From Actinomycetota bacterium (GTDB lineage: Bacteria; Actinomycetota; Acidimicrobiia; Acidimicrobiales; Poriferisodalaceae), in contig JAADHX010000064.1 of NCBI GenBank assembly GCA_013151655.1, positions 1-6,526 of the forward strand: 6,526 bases of DNA. The letters run 5' to 3'. The notes under the pieces were generated by a model. The model did not search any database. It was not told the DNA's origin and saw only the letters and a list, made by a program, of their open reading frames with translations. Every line of letters starts with the position of its first letter. Positions within the stretch are counted from its first letter, which is position 1. A program made the translations under genes and the position numbers. This document shows, one piece after another, positions 1-6,393 of the stretch.

Positions 1-363
1 AGGAACATCAGCCTGACGCAGATTGTTATGCGGCATCGGTCTGCCTCGCGCCGCAAACATCGACTCAATGAGACTGGCGATGGCGTCGTCGCGGACGAGG
101 TCGACTCCCATCAAATCGGCGATGACGTCGCGAGTGATGTCGTCTTGAGTCGGGCCAAGCCCGCCACAGACAATCACGGCGTCGCTGCGACTCAAAGCCA
201 GCTCTAGAGCCGACTTGATGCGTCCCGCGTTATCGCCGACCTTCGTCTGGAACAGGCTGTCAATTCCGGCCGCGGCTAGCTGCTCGCCGATCCACGATGA
301 GTTCGTGTCGACGATCTGGCCAAGCAGCAGTTCGGTACCAACAGCGACAACCTCACACCTCAT
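1..363 (-). CDS. cinA: CinA family protein, N-terminal part (runs off left edge)
   Basis: The 121 visible codons encode the start of a CinA-type protein. Visible signatures are GTELLLGQIVDTN at residues 9-21 and CGGLGPTQDDITRD at residues 66-79, which are the hallmark loops of the MoCF/molybdopterin-binding-like (COG1058) domain. In characterised CinA proteins this domain has ADP-ribose pyrophosphatase activity, and a separate C-terminal domain deamidates nicotinamide mononucleotide. That second domain would lie outside the window, so its presence here is unknown. The ATG at 363-361 overlaps the pgsA stop codon as ATGA, which suggests translational coupling, and no convincing Shine-Dalgarno sequence is needed or seen. 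The rimO-pgsA-cinA order is typical of actinobacteria. The family assignment is firm. The physiological role (NAD by-product repair or recycling; the older competence label comes from Streptococcus) is inferred from relatives. Confidence 0.95.
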   Translation of the reverse strand, partial: MRCEVVAVGTELLLGQIVDTNSSWIGEQLAAAGIDSLFQTKVGDNAGRIKSALELALSRSDAVIVCGGLGPTQDDITRDVIADLMGVDLVRDDAIASLIESMFAARGRPMPHNNLRQADVP

Positions 364-896
364 GCTGGGGCTCGGGCCGCGCGCAGATACTGGGCACCGG
401 TGAAATAGGTGAGTGCAACAGCAGCCCAAAGCGCCAAGGTCGCTATCCAGTGCGCGTTCTCGGCAATTTGAGGAATGATGGCAAACCCAATAGCCCAGAT
501 CTGAACCGTGACCTTGATCTTCGCCAAGTACGTGGCCGGCACCGACCTTCCGGTGCGCCCAACCGTCGATCGGTACAACGACATCGCCAACTCACGAAAC
601 GCGATCAAAGAGACCGGCACCCAGTGAAACTGACCCGTCGCTACCAGTGCGTACATGCCACCGAGCACAAACACCTTGTCGACTAGCGGGTCCAGGAATG
701 CACCCGAGGTCGTCGTTCCGTAGCGGCGAGCTATCCAGCCGTCGACTGCATCGGTCAGAGCAATGGTGGCGCCCAGGGCGAACACCCACCAGTTCGGCCC
801 ATTCTCGGTGATCAACACGATGAACACGGGCGAGGCAAAGAGGCGCGTCAGGGTGAGCGCGTTTGCCAGATTGATCCAAGAACCTGCGTCGACCAC
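360..896 (-). CDS. pgsA: CDP-alcohol phosphatidyltransferase, phosphatidylglycerophosphate synthase type
   Basis: This integral membrane enzyme probably transfers a phosphatidyl group from CDP-diacylglycerol to glycerol-3-phosphate, the committed step towards phosphatidylglycerol and cardiolipin. With the start chosen here it has 178 residues, usual for the family. The catalytic motif is complete: D49, D52-G53, A56-R57, G65, D69 and D73 in the order DxxDGxxAR-x7-GxxxDxxxD. The N-terminal stretch INLANALTLTRL (residues 8-19) is the normal family opening, followed by several hydrophobic helices. The frame stays open up to an ATG at 1094, but that would overlap rimO by 137 bases. The GTG at 896-894 lies 61 bases after the rimO stop and places the conserved opening near the N terminus, although no clear ribosome binding site precedes it. 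A TTG at 1007-1005, inside rimO, is a less likely start. Substrate identity is inferred from the synteny and the opening; related CDP-alcohol transferases share the same catalytic motif. Confidence 0.9.
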   Translation of the reverse strand: MVDAGSWINLANALTLTRLFASPVFIVLITENGPNWWVFALGATIALTDAVDGWIARRYGTTTSGAFLDPLVDKVFVLGGMYALVATGQFHWVPVSLIAFRELAMSLYRSTVGRTGRSVPATYLAKIKVTVQIWAIGFAIIPQIAENAHWIATLALWAAVALTYFTGAQYLRAARAPA

Positions 897-957
897 GGAG
901 GTTGGACTCGCAATGAGACCAAAGGGTTTCAGGCTGAATGGATCTGGCGCAAGTAAT

Positions 958-2226
958 TCAGGTGGTTTCGGCGTGTAGATCGGGTCCCATGGAGTCGACG
1001 ATGCCAACCCGATGAAACGTGCCAGGTTCCAACGATCTAGGGATCGTGATGATGCCGTCGATCTCGGGAGCCTCTCGATGGGAACGGCCAACACCAGCTT
1101 CGTCGACTAATACTGTGAGTTCCGATCCGATCAGATCGACGCGACGCGACGCCGTGATGCGATCTTGAATCTCGGTTAGTTCTCGTAGACGTTCCTGCAT
1201 GAGGTCGAATGGAACCGCGCCGTCGAGGTCGGCGGCGTAGGTTCCTTCCTCGGCCGAATATGTAAAGAACCCACACCAGTCGAGTTGGGCAGCCTCGACG
1301 AAACGCAACAGCTGTTGATGGTCGTCTTCTGTCTCGCCTGGGTAGCCGACGATGAAGTTCGACCTAAACGTCGCGCTTGGTTCGCGGCCCCGAATGTCTT
1401 CGATGCGGTTCAAGAATTTCTCGCCATTGCCCCACCGCCGCATACGTCGCACCAGTGCTGGCGAAACATGCTGAAGCGAAAGGTCGAAGTACGGAACGCC
1501 AGTGGCACAGATGGTGTCGATAAGGCGATCGGTCAGGTCAGAGGGATATAGGTACAAAAGCCGCACCCGGTCGGTGTGTAACTGCACCGCCTCGACCAGT
1601 TTCACGATGTCGCCGGCCCTGCCAACGTCGCGCCCGTAGCTGGCCAGATCTTGGGCGACAAGAACGATCTCATTGACCTCAAGCTGTTCGACCTCGGCGA
1701 CAAGATCGGCGATAGCTCGGCTGCGCTGAGGACCGCGGAAGCTCGGGATGGCACAGAAGCCGCATTTGCGATCGCAGCCCTCGGCCACCTTTAGGTAGGC
1801 CCACGGTCGGCGGCTCTTGGGCCTCGGCAAATTGAGAAGGTCGAACGATGGCACAGTTTCGGTAACAACATTGAGGCCAAGAGGTTTGCGACCAAGCGAT
1901 ACCGGGACACCGAAGCCAGCTACCCGGTCGATCTCGGGCAACGCCTCGGCCAGTTCTTCGCCATACCGTTCTGCCATACATCCGGTGACAACAAGCCTTG
2001 CGTCGTCGCGTTTGAGGTCGTCTAGGGCGAGGACCGTATCGATCGACTCCTGGCGAGCATCCTCGATGAAGGCACACGTGTTGACGACTACGAGATCGGC
2101 GTCGTCGGCATTCTCAGTGCGAACCATGCCGTCGCGAATGAGCGTGCCTTCGAGCTTGTCGGAATCGACCTCATTCTTGGGACACCCGAGGGTAACAACG
2201 TGATATCGCGAAGGGCTAGCTGACAT
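958..2226 (-). CDS. rimO: Ribosomal protein S12 methylthiotransferase RimO
   Basis: RimO is a radical-SAM enzyme with two iron-sulfur clusters. It adds a methylthio group to a conserved aspartate of ribosomal protein S12, using S-adenosylmethionine. The 422-residue protein shows the full domain order. The N-terminal methylthiotransferase domain has cluster cysteines C15 (VTLGCPKNEVDSD), C51 (VVNTCAFIEDARQESID) and C83 (VVTGCMAERYGEEL). The radical-SAM motif CxxxCxxC is at C151, C155 and C158 (AEGCDRKCGFCAIPSFRG). A C-terminal TRAM-like region contains GRSHREAPEIDG. The stretch VNTCAFI-ARQESID separates RimO from the tRNA enzyme MiaB. The frame is open for 88 further codons upstream, but that stretch lies opposite the hydrolase gene and shows no family similarity, so the ATG at 2226-2224, just before the conserved N terminus, is preferred. 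It is first in the probable rimO-pgsA-cinA operon and diverges from the hydrolase gene. Confidence 0.96.
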   Translation of the reverse strand: MSASPSRYHVVTLGCPKNEVDSDKLEGTLIRDGMVRTENADDADLVVVNTCAFIEDARQESIDTVLALDDLKRDDARLVVTGCMAERYGEELAEALPEIDRVAGFGVPVSLGRKPLGLNVVTETVPSFDLLNLPRPKSRRPWAYLKVAEGCDRKCGFCAIPSFRGPQRSRAIADLVAEVEQLEVNEIVLVAQDLASYGRDVGRAGDIVKLVEAVQLHTDRVRLLYLYPSDLTDRLIDTICATGVPYFDLSLQHVSPALVRRMRRWGNGEKFLNRIEDIRGREPSATFRSNFIVGYPGETEDDHQQLLRFVEAAQLDWCGFFTYSAEEGTYAADLDGAVPFDLMQERLRELTEIQDRITASRRVDLIGSELTVLVDEAGVGRSHREAPEIDGIITIPRSLEPGTFHRVGIVDSMGPDLHAETT

Positions 2227-2235
2227 GAACGGCCA

Positions 2236-2280
2236 AGGATACGGGCCCGATGATTGGCTCAGCCAAGCGGGCCGTATCTT
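2236..2280. promoter_or_regulatory. Nested inverted repeat in the divergent rimO / hydrolase control region
   Basis: An outer dyad pairs 2236-2249 with 2268-2280 (about 13 pairs including one wobble, with a single bulged G at 2245). An inner perfect stem pairs TTGGC at 2254-2258 with GCCAA at 2262-2266 around a TCA loop. It fills most of the 61 bases between the two chosen start codons. On the plus strand TATCTT at 2275-2280 resembles a -10 box, seven bases before the hydrolase GTG, with TTGGCT at 2254-2259 as a poor -35 (15-base spacer). On the minus strand TATAAA at 2284-2279 could be a -10 box for rimO. The dyad could therefore be an operator or, in the rimO transcript, a leader hairpin. 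A terminator is less likely because there is no long T-run and no gene ends here. The symmetry is directly visible; the regulatory role is inferred. Confidence 0.5.
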
Positions 2281-2287
2281 TATACGG

Positions 2288-3862
2288 GTGAAGAACGTTT
2301 CGAAACGGCGAGCGACCGCAGCATTGCTCGCCATCGTCGCAATCGCGGCGTCGGCCTGTTCTGGTGACGAACCAAACGCGTCCGGACCGACCACCGCGAT
2401 GGCGCCCAGCAGCAACTCGACCGTGGGCGGCATCGATGGCTCGATCGCAATCCCAGACCAGACGTCGAGCTTCGAAAGTGCGCCGATCACGTGGCGTCCG
2501 TGCGGCAGTTTCGAGTGCGCAGAAGTTGCGGTTCCACTGGACTACGCCGAAGGATCTGGCCAGGCATCACTTGAGATAGCAGTGGGTCGGATCCCCGCCG
2601 CGAATCCCTCAGAACGCCTCGGGGTATTGGTTGTGAACCCTGGTGGACCTGGTGGAAGCGGGCTTGAACTCCTAGAAGCGTTTGCCGCCGGGTTCTTCCC
2701 CCAGGAACTCGACGCATTCGACATCGTCAGCTTCGATCCACGCGGCGTCGGCGCGTCCGAGCCTGCCTTTGCCTGTGGAGCCGATGGCGAGCGACTGGCT
2801 GCAACGAACGACATTGAAGGCGATATCGACACTGCGGCCGAAACAAGGATCGCGGAGGATGCTGCGCTTCTGTGTGTCGAAAGTATGGGTGCGGTAGCCG
2901 GTTTACTTCACACCGAGTTCGTAGCCAGAGATATGGACATCATCCGGGCCGCACTCGGCGAGGATCAGATCTCATACCTCGGATACTCGTACGGCTCGAC
3001 CATTGGCACATGGTATGCGTCGCTGTTCCCGAATCGGGTGAGGGCCATGGTGCTCGACGGCGCCCAGGATCCGATCGACCCGTCGGCAACGACCGCCGAG
3101 CGAGTCGCCAACGACATCCTCGAGATCGAAACGTTCGAGGTCCTGCTGGATCGAGCTTTGAGTGCTTGCGACGACGCTAGTTGTGAAATCTTCAACGACG
3201 GCGATCCTCTGAGTCTGTACCTTCGGGCCACACAGAAGTTCGATCTTGTGGCCAACGAACTCGACGACAATCCGCTGGCCGGGCCACTGGGGCTGATAAC
3301 CACCCTCTACAGCGAGGACACATGGTCGCTGTTGTACGCGGGCATCGCCGGGCTGGCCATCGATGACGACCCCTCGGTGTTTGCGTCGTCAGCGCAGTTT
3401 CAGATTCCCAACCCTGGCCAGGTCTCAATCACAGGACACATCAACTGCCTCGACGACTGGGTGGTCGAAAGCCACGTCGACCGAGCCGACCGCATCAACG
3501 ATTCAGAGGTCATGTTCGACGAGATCGAGGATCAGCTGCCGCTGCTGGCCGCGCTGAACTTCGACACCTTCGATGCTTGCCCGTACTACGACCAGTTTGC
3601 TCCCGAGCCATTGTCGATTGCTCTCGACGGAGCCAACGTTCCGATTCTCGTCATCGGCAACCCCAACGACCCGGCCACACCGTTCGTCGAATCTGTTGGG
3701 CTGGCCACCGAGACTCTGTCGAACGGCTACCTCATCGAGGTAGAACACCTTCAGCACACCGTTTACCCAGACAACGCTTGCGTCGTACGTCTGGTGCACG
3801 AGGTGCTGTTGGAAACGACCTACCCAACCGACCGCCGGACCACTTGTCTCCGGGAGGATTAG
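2288..3862 (+). CDS. Secreted alpha/beta hydrolase, tripeptidyl-aminopeptidase-like (peptidase S33 type), probable lipoprotein
   Basis: The 524-residue protein is probably an exported serine hydrolase anchored to the outer face of the membrane. The N terminus has basic residues (KRR), a hydrophobic stretch and ASAC with Cys24, an acceptable if imperfect lipobox, followed by a Ser/Thr/Gly/Pro-rich linker. The catalytic domain shows the oxyanion-hole motif NPGGPGGSG (117-125), FDPRGVGAS (149-157), the nucleophile Ser234 in GYSYG, the acid Asp461 in GNPNDPATP and His490 in LQHTVY. The C-terminal part matches the TAP-like domain of Streptomyces SlpD/SlpE and mycobacterial CaeA/Hip1. The usual GH before the catalytic threonine-type context is QH here. 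The frame reaches an ATG at 2225, but that would overlap the rimO start codon, so GTG at 2288, directly before the signal peptide, is chosen. Peptidase activity (removal of N-terminal peptides) is inferred from the family; esterase activity is also possible. The stop codon is the first base pair of contact with the repeat array. Confidence 0.9.
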   Translation: MKNVSKRRATAALLAIVAIAASACSGDEPNASGPTTAMAPSSNSTVGGIDGSIAIPDQTSSFESAPITWRPCGSFECAEVAVPLDYAEGSGQASLEIAVGRIPAANPSERLGVLVVNPGGPGGSGLELLEAFAAGFFPQELDAFDIVSFDPRGVGASEPAFACGADGERLAATNDIEGDIDTAAETRIAEDAALLCVESMGAVAGLLHTEFVARDMDIIRAALGEDQISYLGYSYGSTIGTWYASLFPNRVRAMVLDGAQDPIDPSATTAERVANDILEIETFEVLLDRALSACDDASCEIFNDGDPLSLYLRATQKFDLVANELDDNPLAGPLGLITTLYSEDTWSLLYAGIAGLAIDDDPSVFASSAQFQIPNPGQVSITGHINCLDDWVVESHVDRADRINDSEVMFDEIEDQLPLLAALNFDTFDACPYYDQFAPEPLSIALDGANVPILVIGNPNDPATPFVESVGLATETLSNGYLIEVEHLQHTVYPDNACVVRLVHEVLLETTYPTDRRTTCLRED

Positions 3863-4009
3863 AACTAGCGGAGCGGCAGGGACGCGGAGCAATTCGAACT
3901 AGCGGAGCGGGCAATTCGAACTAGCGGAGCGGCAGGGACGCGGAGCAATTCGAACTAGCGGAGCGGCAGGGACGCGGAGCAATTCGAACTAGCGGAGCGG
4001 CAGGGACGC
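3862..4009. repeat. Tandem repeat array, 34-bp unit, five head-to-tail copies
   Basis: The unit begins GAACTAGCGGAGCGG, continues CAGGGACGC and ends GGAGCAATTC, 34 bp in all. Copies are 3862-3895 (34), 3896-3917 (22, lacking the 12 bases at unit positions 16-27), 3918-3951 (34), 3952-3985 (34) and 3986-4009 (24, ending at the common GACGC). Apart from the internal deletion and the truncated end, the copies are identical, which points to recent expansion or homogenisation. The unit holds GCGGAGC twice, at unit positions 7-13 and 23-29. The period is not a multiple of three and the frame is not held, so it is not coding. No spacers are present, so it is not a CRISPR. It fills nearly all of the gap between the hydrolase and the next gene; the function is unknown. 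Confidence 0.97.
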
Positions 4010-4011
4010 TC

Positions 4012-4017
4012 TACACT
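4012..4017 (+). promoter_or_regulatory. Possible -10 box upstream of the DUF6159-like gene
   Basis: TACACT lies two bases after the end of the repeat array and 30 bases before the ATG at 4048. It matches the TANNNT actinobacterial -10 consensus. No good -35 is visible at 16-18 bases; that position falls inside the last repeat copy (around CTAGCG). If the promoter is real, the repeat provides its upstream half. This is a weak, by-eye call. Confidence 0.3.
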
Positions 4018-4047
4018 TGAGGATCTACCGCTTCTTGGGGGCGCAAA

Positions 4048-4890
4048 ATGATGGCACGCATTCGCAACACGATCGAACTTGGCAAGGTTTCTTGGCGGGT
4101 TCTGATGAAGGATCGCGAGCTGTTGTGGCTGCCGGTGATGTCAGTCTTTGCTTCGCTCATTCTGTTGGGTGTCTTGGCTATTCCAGCCTGGGGAATGCTC
4201 GATTCGGGAACGATCGACGCAGTTACGGGCGAAGAATCGTTCAACCCGGCTATTGCGATCCTTGGGCTCATTGCTGCCATGGGGTTGAGCATGATCGCGG
4301 TGTTCTTTAACGGTGCCCTCGTAGCCGGCGCCTACGAACGGATGACAGGTGGCGACCCGACTGTCAGGAGCTCCATATCCCGAGCGGCCAAACACCTCGG
4401 CGGTCTCATGCCTTGGGCCATTCTCACAGCAACTGTCGGCTTGATTCTTCAAGCGCTCAGAGAGCGGGCCGGGTTCATTGGCAAGATGGTCATTAGTCTC
4501 GCCGGTGCGGCGTGGGAGATCGTCACGTTCCTGGTCGTTCCGGCCATCATTATCGACGACCTTGGCGCCATCGACGGCGTTAAGCGGTCGGGACAGCTGC
4601 TGAAGACCACCTGGGGCGAGAACCTGGCCGCGAGGGTAGGTTTCGGAATCCTCGGCATTGTTGCCGCTATTCCCCTGATCCTCGTCGTTGTGCTCCTATT
4701 CGCCACGGGCATGACGGTGCTAATCGTCCTAGCGGTAATCATCGCTGTCATCGGCGTCGTGGCCCTGAGTGCTGTTCTCACATCGCTTAACGCGATCTTC
4801 CAAACGGCGCTGTACATGTATGCCACCACCGGTCAGACACCGTCTGACTTCGACGGCACAAGCTTGGCTAACTCATTTGGCCAAAAGTAG
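4048..4890 (+). CDS. Polytopic membrane protein, DUF6159-like
   Basis: This 280-residue protein has about six hydrophobic helices, roughly at residues 26-48, 67-95, 118-138, 145-168, 197-220 and 222-246. The pattern includes an amphipathic opening with SWRVLMKDRELLWLPVMS (15-32), FFNGALVAGAYERMTGGDP (86-104), AAWEIVTFLVVPAIIIDD (154-171) and KRSGQLLKTTWGENL (179-193). These match my recollection of the DUF6159 family, which is common in actinobacteria and archaea and has no established function. No catalytic residues or transporter signatures are evident. The start is ATG at 4048, with GGGGG at 4037-4041 as a fair ribosome binding site; the second ATG directly after it is equally possible. 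The next gene starts 28 bases downstream on the same strand, so the two could be co-transcribed. Membrane location is well supported; the role is unknown. Confidence 0.85.
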   Translation: MMARIRNTIELGKVSWRVLMKDRELLWLPVMSVFASLILLGVLAIPAWGMLDSGTIDAVTGEESFNPAIAILGLIAAMGLSMIAVFFNGALVAGAYERMTGGDPTVRSSISRAAKHLGGLMPWAILTATVGLILQALRERAGFIGKMVISLAGAAWEIVTFLVVPAIIIDDLGAIDGVKRSGQLLKTTWGENLAARVGFGILGIVAAIPLILVVVLLFATGMTVLIVLAVIIAVIGVVALSAVLTSLNAIFQTALYMYATTGQTPSDFDGTSLANSFGQK

Positions 4891-4918
4891 GCCCGCGATC
4901 GCTGCGCCGCGAACCTAA

Positions 4919-6174
4919 GTGCCTGACCCAAGCGAAGACTCCAAGGCCAGAGCAACTCGCATCTACATTTCCACAGGCGTCGCCAGACGGCTGACACTCG
5001 GCGGATTCTGGCCGCTGCTGTTTCTTCGGTTCGTCAGCGACCTAGAGCTCGAGCCAATCCAGCTGGTACTGCTAGGCACCGCCATGGAGCTAACAATCCT
5101 GGCCGCCGAGATACCAACGGGCGTTGTTGCCGACGTCTATTCGCGTAAATGGTCCACTGTCATCTCATTCTTGATGATCGGGCCGGCGATCGTATTTACC
5201 GCGATCGTCGAGCCCTTTGCGGCCATTGTCGTGGCCCAGATTGTTGTCGGCATTGGCTTCACCTTCGAGTCGGGGGCCGAGACAGCATGGATCACCGACG
5301 AAATCGGTTCGGCCGCCGAGACCGAACCCGTCCTGCTTCGCAGAGCACGCCTTCAGCTGATTGCCGGGGTTTTAGGCGTAGCGGTATTCGGAGCTCTTGG
5401 AGCCTTAACTACCCTTACAACGTCGCTCGTGGTAGCGGGAGTTCTTTACACCGCCTGGGGTGTCTACCTGGCGGTGGTTATGCCAGAGACCGCGTTTGTA
5501 AGGTCCGACCAGGCCGGATGGGCCGAGTTCACCCAGACGCTCAAGGCCGGCGCTCGCGAGTGCCGCCACATCCCCTGGTTACCGCCGTCGTAATCGGCGG
5601 ACTCGCCAAGGAAGCAATCGACAGGCTCGATATCCGCAGGCTTCTCGATGTAGGCCTGCCACAAGACTTCAATGAGATTGTGGTGGTAGCCGTGATCGTG
5701 GCGGCACGGTCGTTGGTAGGGGCCTCTGCGCTGTGGCTGCTCCGAGACCGAATCAACGGCAAGGCTGTGGTTCGGCTGATGGTTGGGTTGATGACTCTCA
5801 CCGCCGTTGGAGTCGCCATGTTGGCCCAGATCGACGTTCTCGCCCTAGCCGCACTCGGGTTAGTGCTGCATGGCGGCTCGTGGGTCGCGTCAGAACCAAT
5901 TGTTGCCGCTTGGACCAACACCTTTGCATCGAGTCGCCAACGCGCCACCGTCCACTCGTTCGTCGGCCAGGCCGAGGCTTTTGGCGAGATCGGTGGCGGT
6001 ATCGCCCTAGGTGTAGTCGCCCAGGCGGCTGGTGTTCCGACGGCGATGACCATTTCGGCCATCCTCTTCGGCTTGGCAGCACTGGTGATGTCGCGAGCAC
6101 ACCATCGCTGGGACGAGTCAGTCGCGTTGGTCGATGGCGACGGTCCGCCGCAGGGACCTGTGCCCGCGTCTTAA
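4919..6174 (+). pseudogene. Major facilitator superfamily transporter, interrupted by a one-base frameshift
   Basis: Two reading frames together make one normal-sized transporter of about 418 residues. The first, from GTG at 4919, carries the N-terminal half: TM1, then the MFS motif-A loop GVVADVYSRK (residues 68-77) between helices 2 and 3, and FTFESGAETAWITDEIG (114-130), usual in one actinobacterial exporter-like group. It ends early at the TAA at 5591-5593. The C-terminal half continues in the -1 frame from CTG at 5575 and contains RATVHSFVGQAEAFGEIGGGIALG, another familiar MFS segment, to the TAA at 6172-6174. Adding one C to the CCCC run at 5572-5575 would restore HIPLVTAVVIGG. It is therefore either a sequencing or assembly error, a recent mutation, or much less likely a programmed slip. 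An in-frame TAA directly before the GTG fixes the start; no Shine-Dalgarno is seen. Substrate unknown; drug or metabolite efflux is a guess from the family. Confidence 0.85.
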
Positions 6175-6176
6175 GC

Positions 6177-6187
6177 CCGCTAGTTCG
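6177..6187 (-). repeat. Inverted 11-bp partial copy of the 34-bp repeat
   Basis: CCGCTAGTTCG is the exact reverse complement of CGAACTAGCGG, the sequence spanning the junction between repeat units in the 3862-4009 array. Nearby, AGCGAAGCGGAAG at 6205-6217 resembles the direct-strand AGCGGAGCGGCAG with two mismatches. The match is short, but its position directly after a stop codon parallels the array. It may be a solitary relic of the same repeat family or chance. Confidence 0.4.
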
Positions 6188-6214
6188 CTGCACACAGCCA
6201 CCAGAGCGAAGCGG
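6177..6214 (+). terminator. Weak hairpin after the transporter stop codon, possible terminator
   Basis: CCGC (6177-6180) and TTCGCT (6184-6189) pair with AGCGAA (6205-6210) and GCGG (6211-6214), giving ten base pairs with a three-base TAG bulge and a 15-base loop. It begins three bases after the TAA at 6172-6174. There is no following T-run, so it would be at best a non-canonical terminator or an mRNA 3'-end stabiliser. The left arm coincides with an inverted match to the repeat unit. Confidence 0.3.
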
Positions 6215-6393
6215 AAGATTGGGGCTTTCGATGGCTACGTCGTGGGTTTTCGGCTGGAGTTAAGCCACCCCTGTCCATTGCTTTCAATTGCATGCGGCTC
6301 GGTTTTGGTTGTCGTCATAAGGTGTGCATCCGTTTTCTGAATAATCCTGTGGTTTTGGTGGTACCAGAACGTGTGTTTGGTATTGTGGGGTTT

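Larger units (their letters stand above)
6175..6393. other. Non-coding gap after the transporter gene
   Basis: This 219-base stretch holds no supported gene. Its first part contains an inverted partial match to the 34-bp repeat and a weak hairpin. From about 6230 the plus strand becomes rich in T and G, with less C, leading into the partial ORF at the right edge. AATAAT at 6340-6345 is close to a -10 box but has no matching -35 at the usual distance. The opposite-strand open frame here reads as a low-complexity, His/Thr/Lys-rich protein and is not believable. Confidence 0.6.

Noticed and set aside
2236..2284. Rho-independent terminator between the divergent genes
   Set aside because: Both flanking genes start here rather than end, and the hairpin is followed only by a short CTTTAT, not a real T-run.
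2225..2287. Hydrolase start at the ATG at 2225
   Set aside because: It overlaps the rimO start codon and would put 21 non-signal residues before a good signal peptide; the GTG at 2288 fits better.
2227..2490. N-terminal extension of RimO to an ATG at 2490
   Set aside because: The 88 extra codons lie antisense to the hydrolase signal peptide and N terminus and precede the normal RimO opening; no family feature is present.
3880..4000. tRNA-like T-loop TTCGAAT on the minus strand in the repeats
   Set aside because: The flanking bases GCTAG and TGCTC cannot pair as a T-stem, and no acceptor or anticodon arms are present.
3862..4009. CRISPR array
   Set aside because: The units are directly contiguous with no unique spacers, and no cas genes are nearby.
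5149..5574. Independent protein in the downstream frame starting at 5149
   Set aside because: This stretch is out of frame with the transporter N-terminal half, reads as Arg/His/Ser-rich shadow sequence, and only the part after about 5575 is transporter-like.
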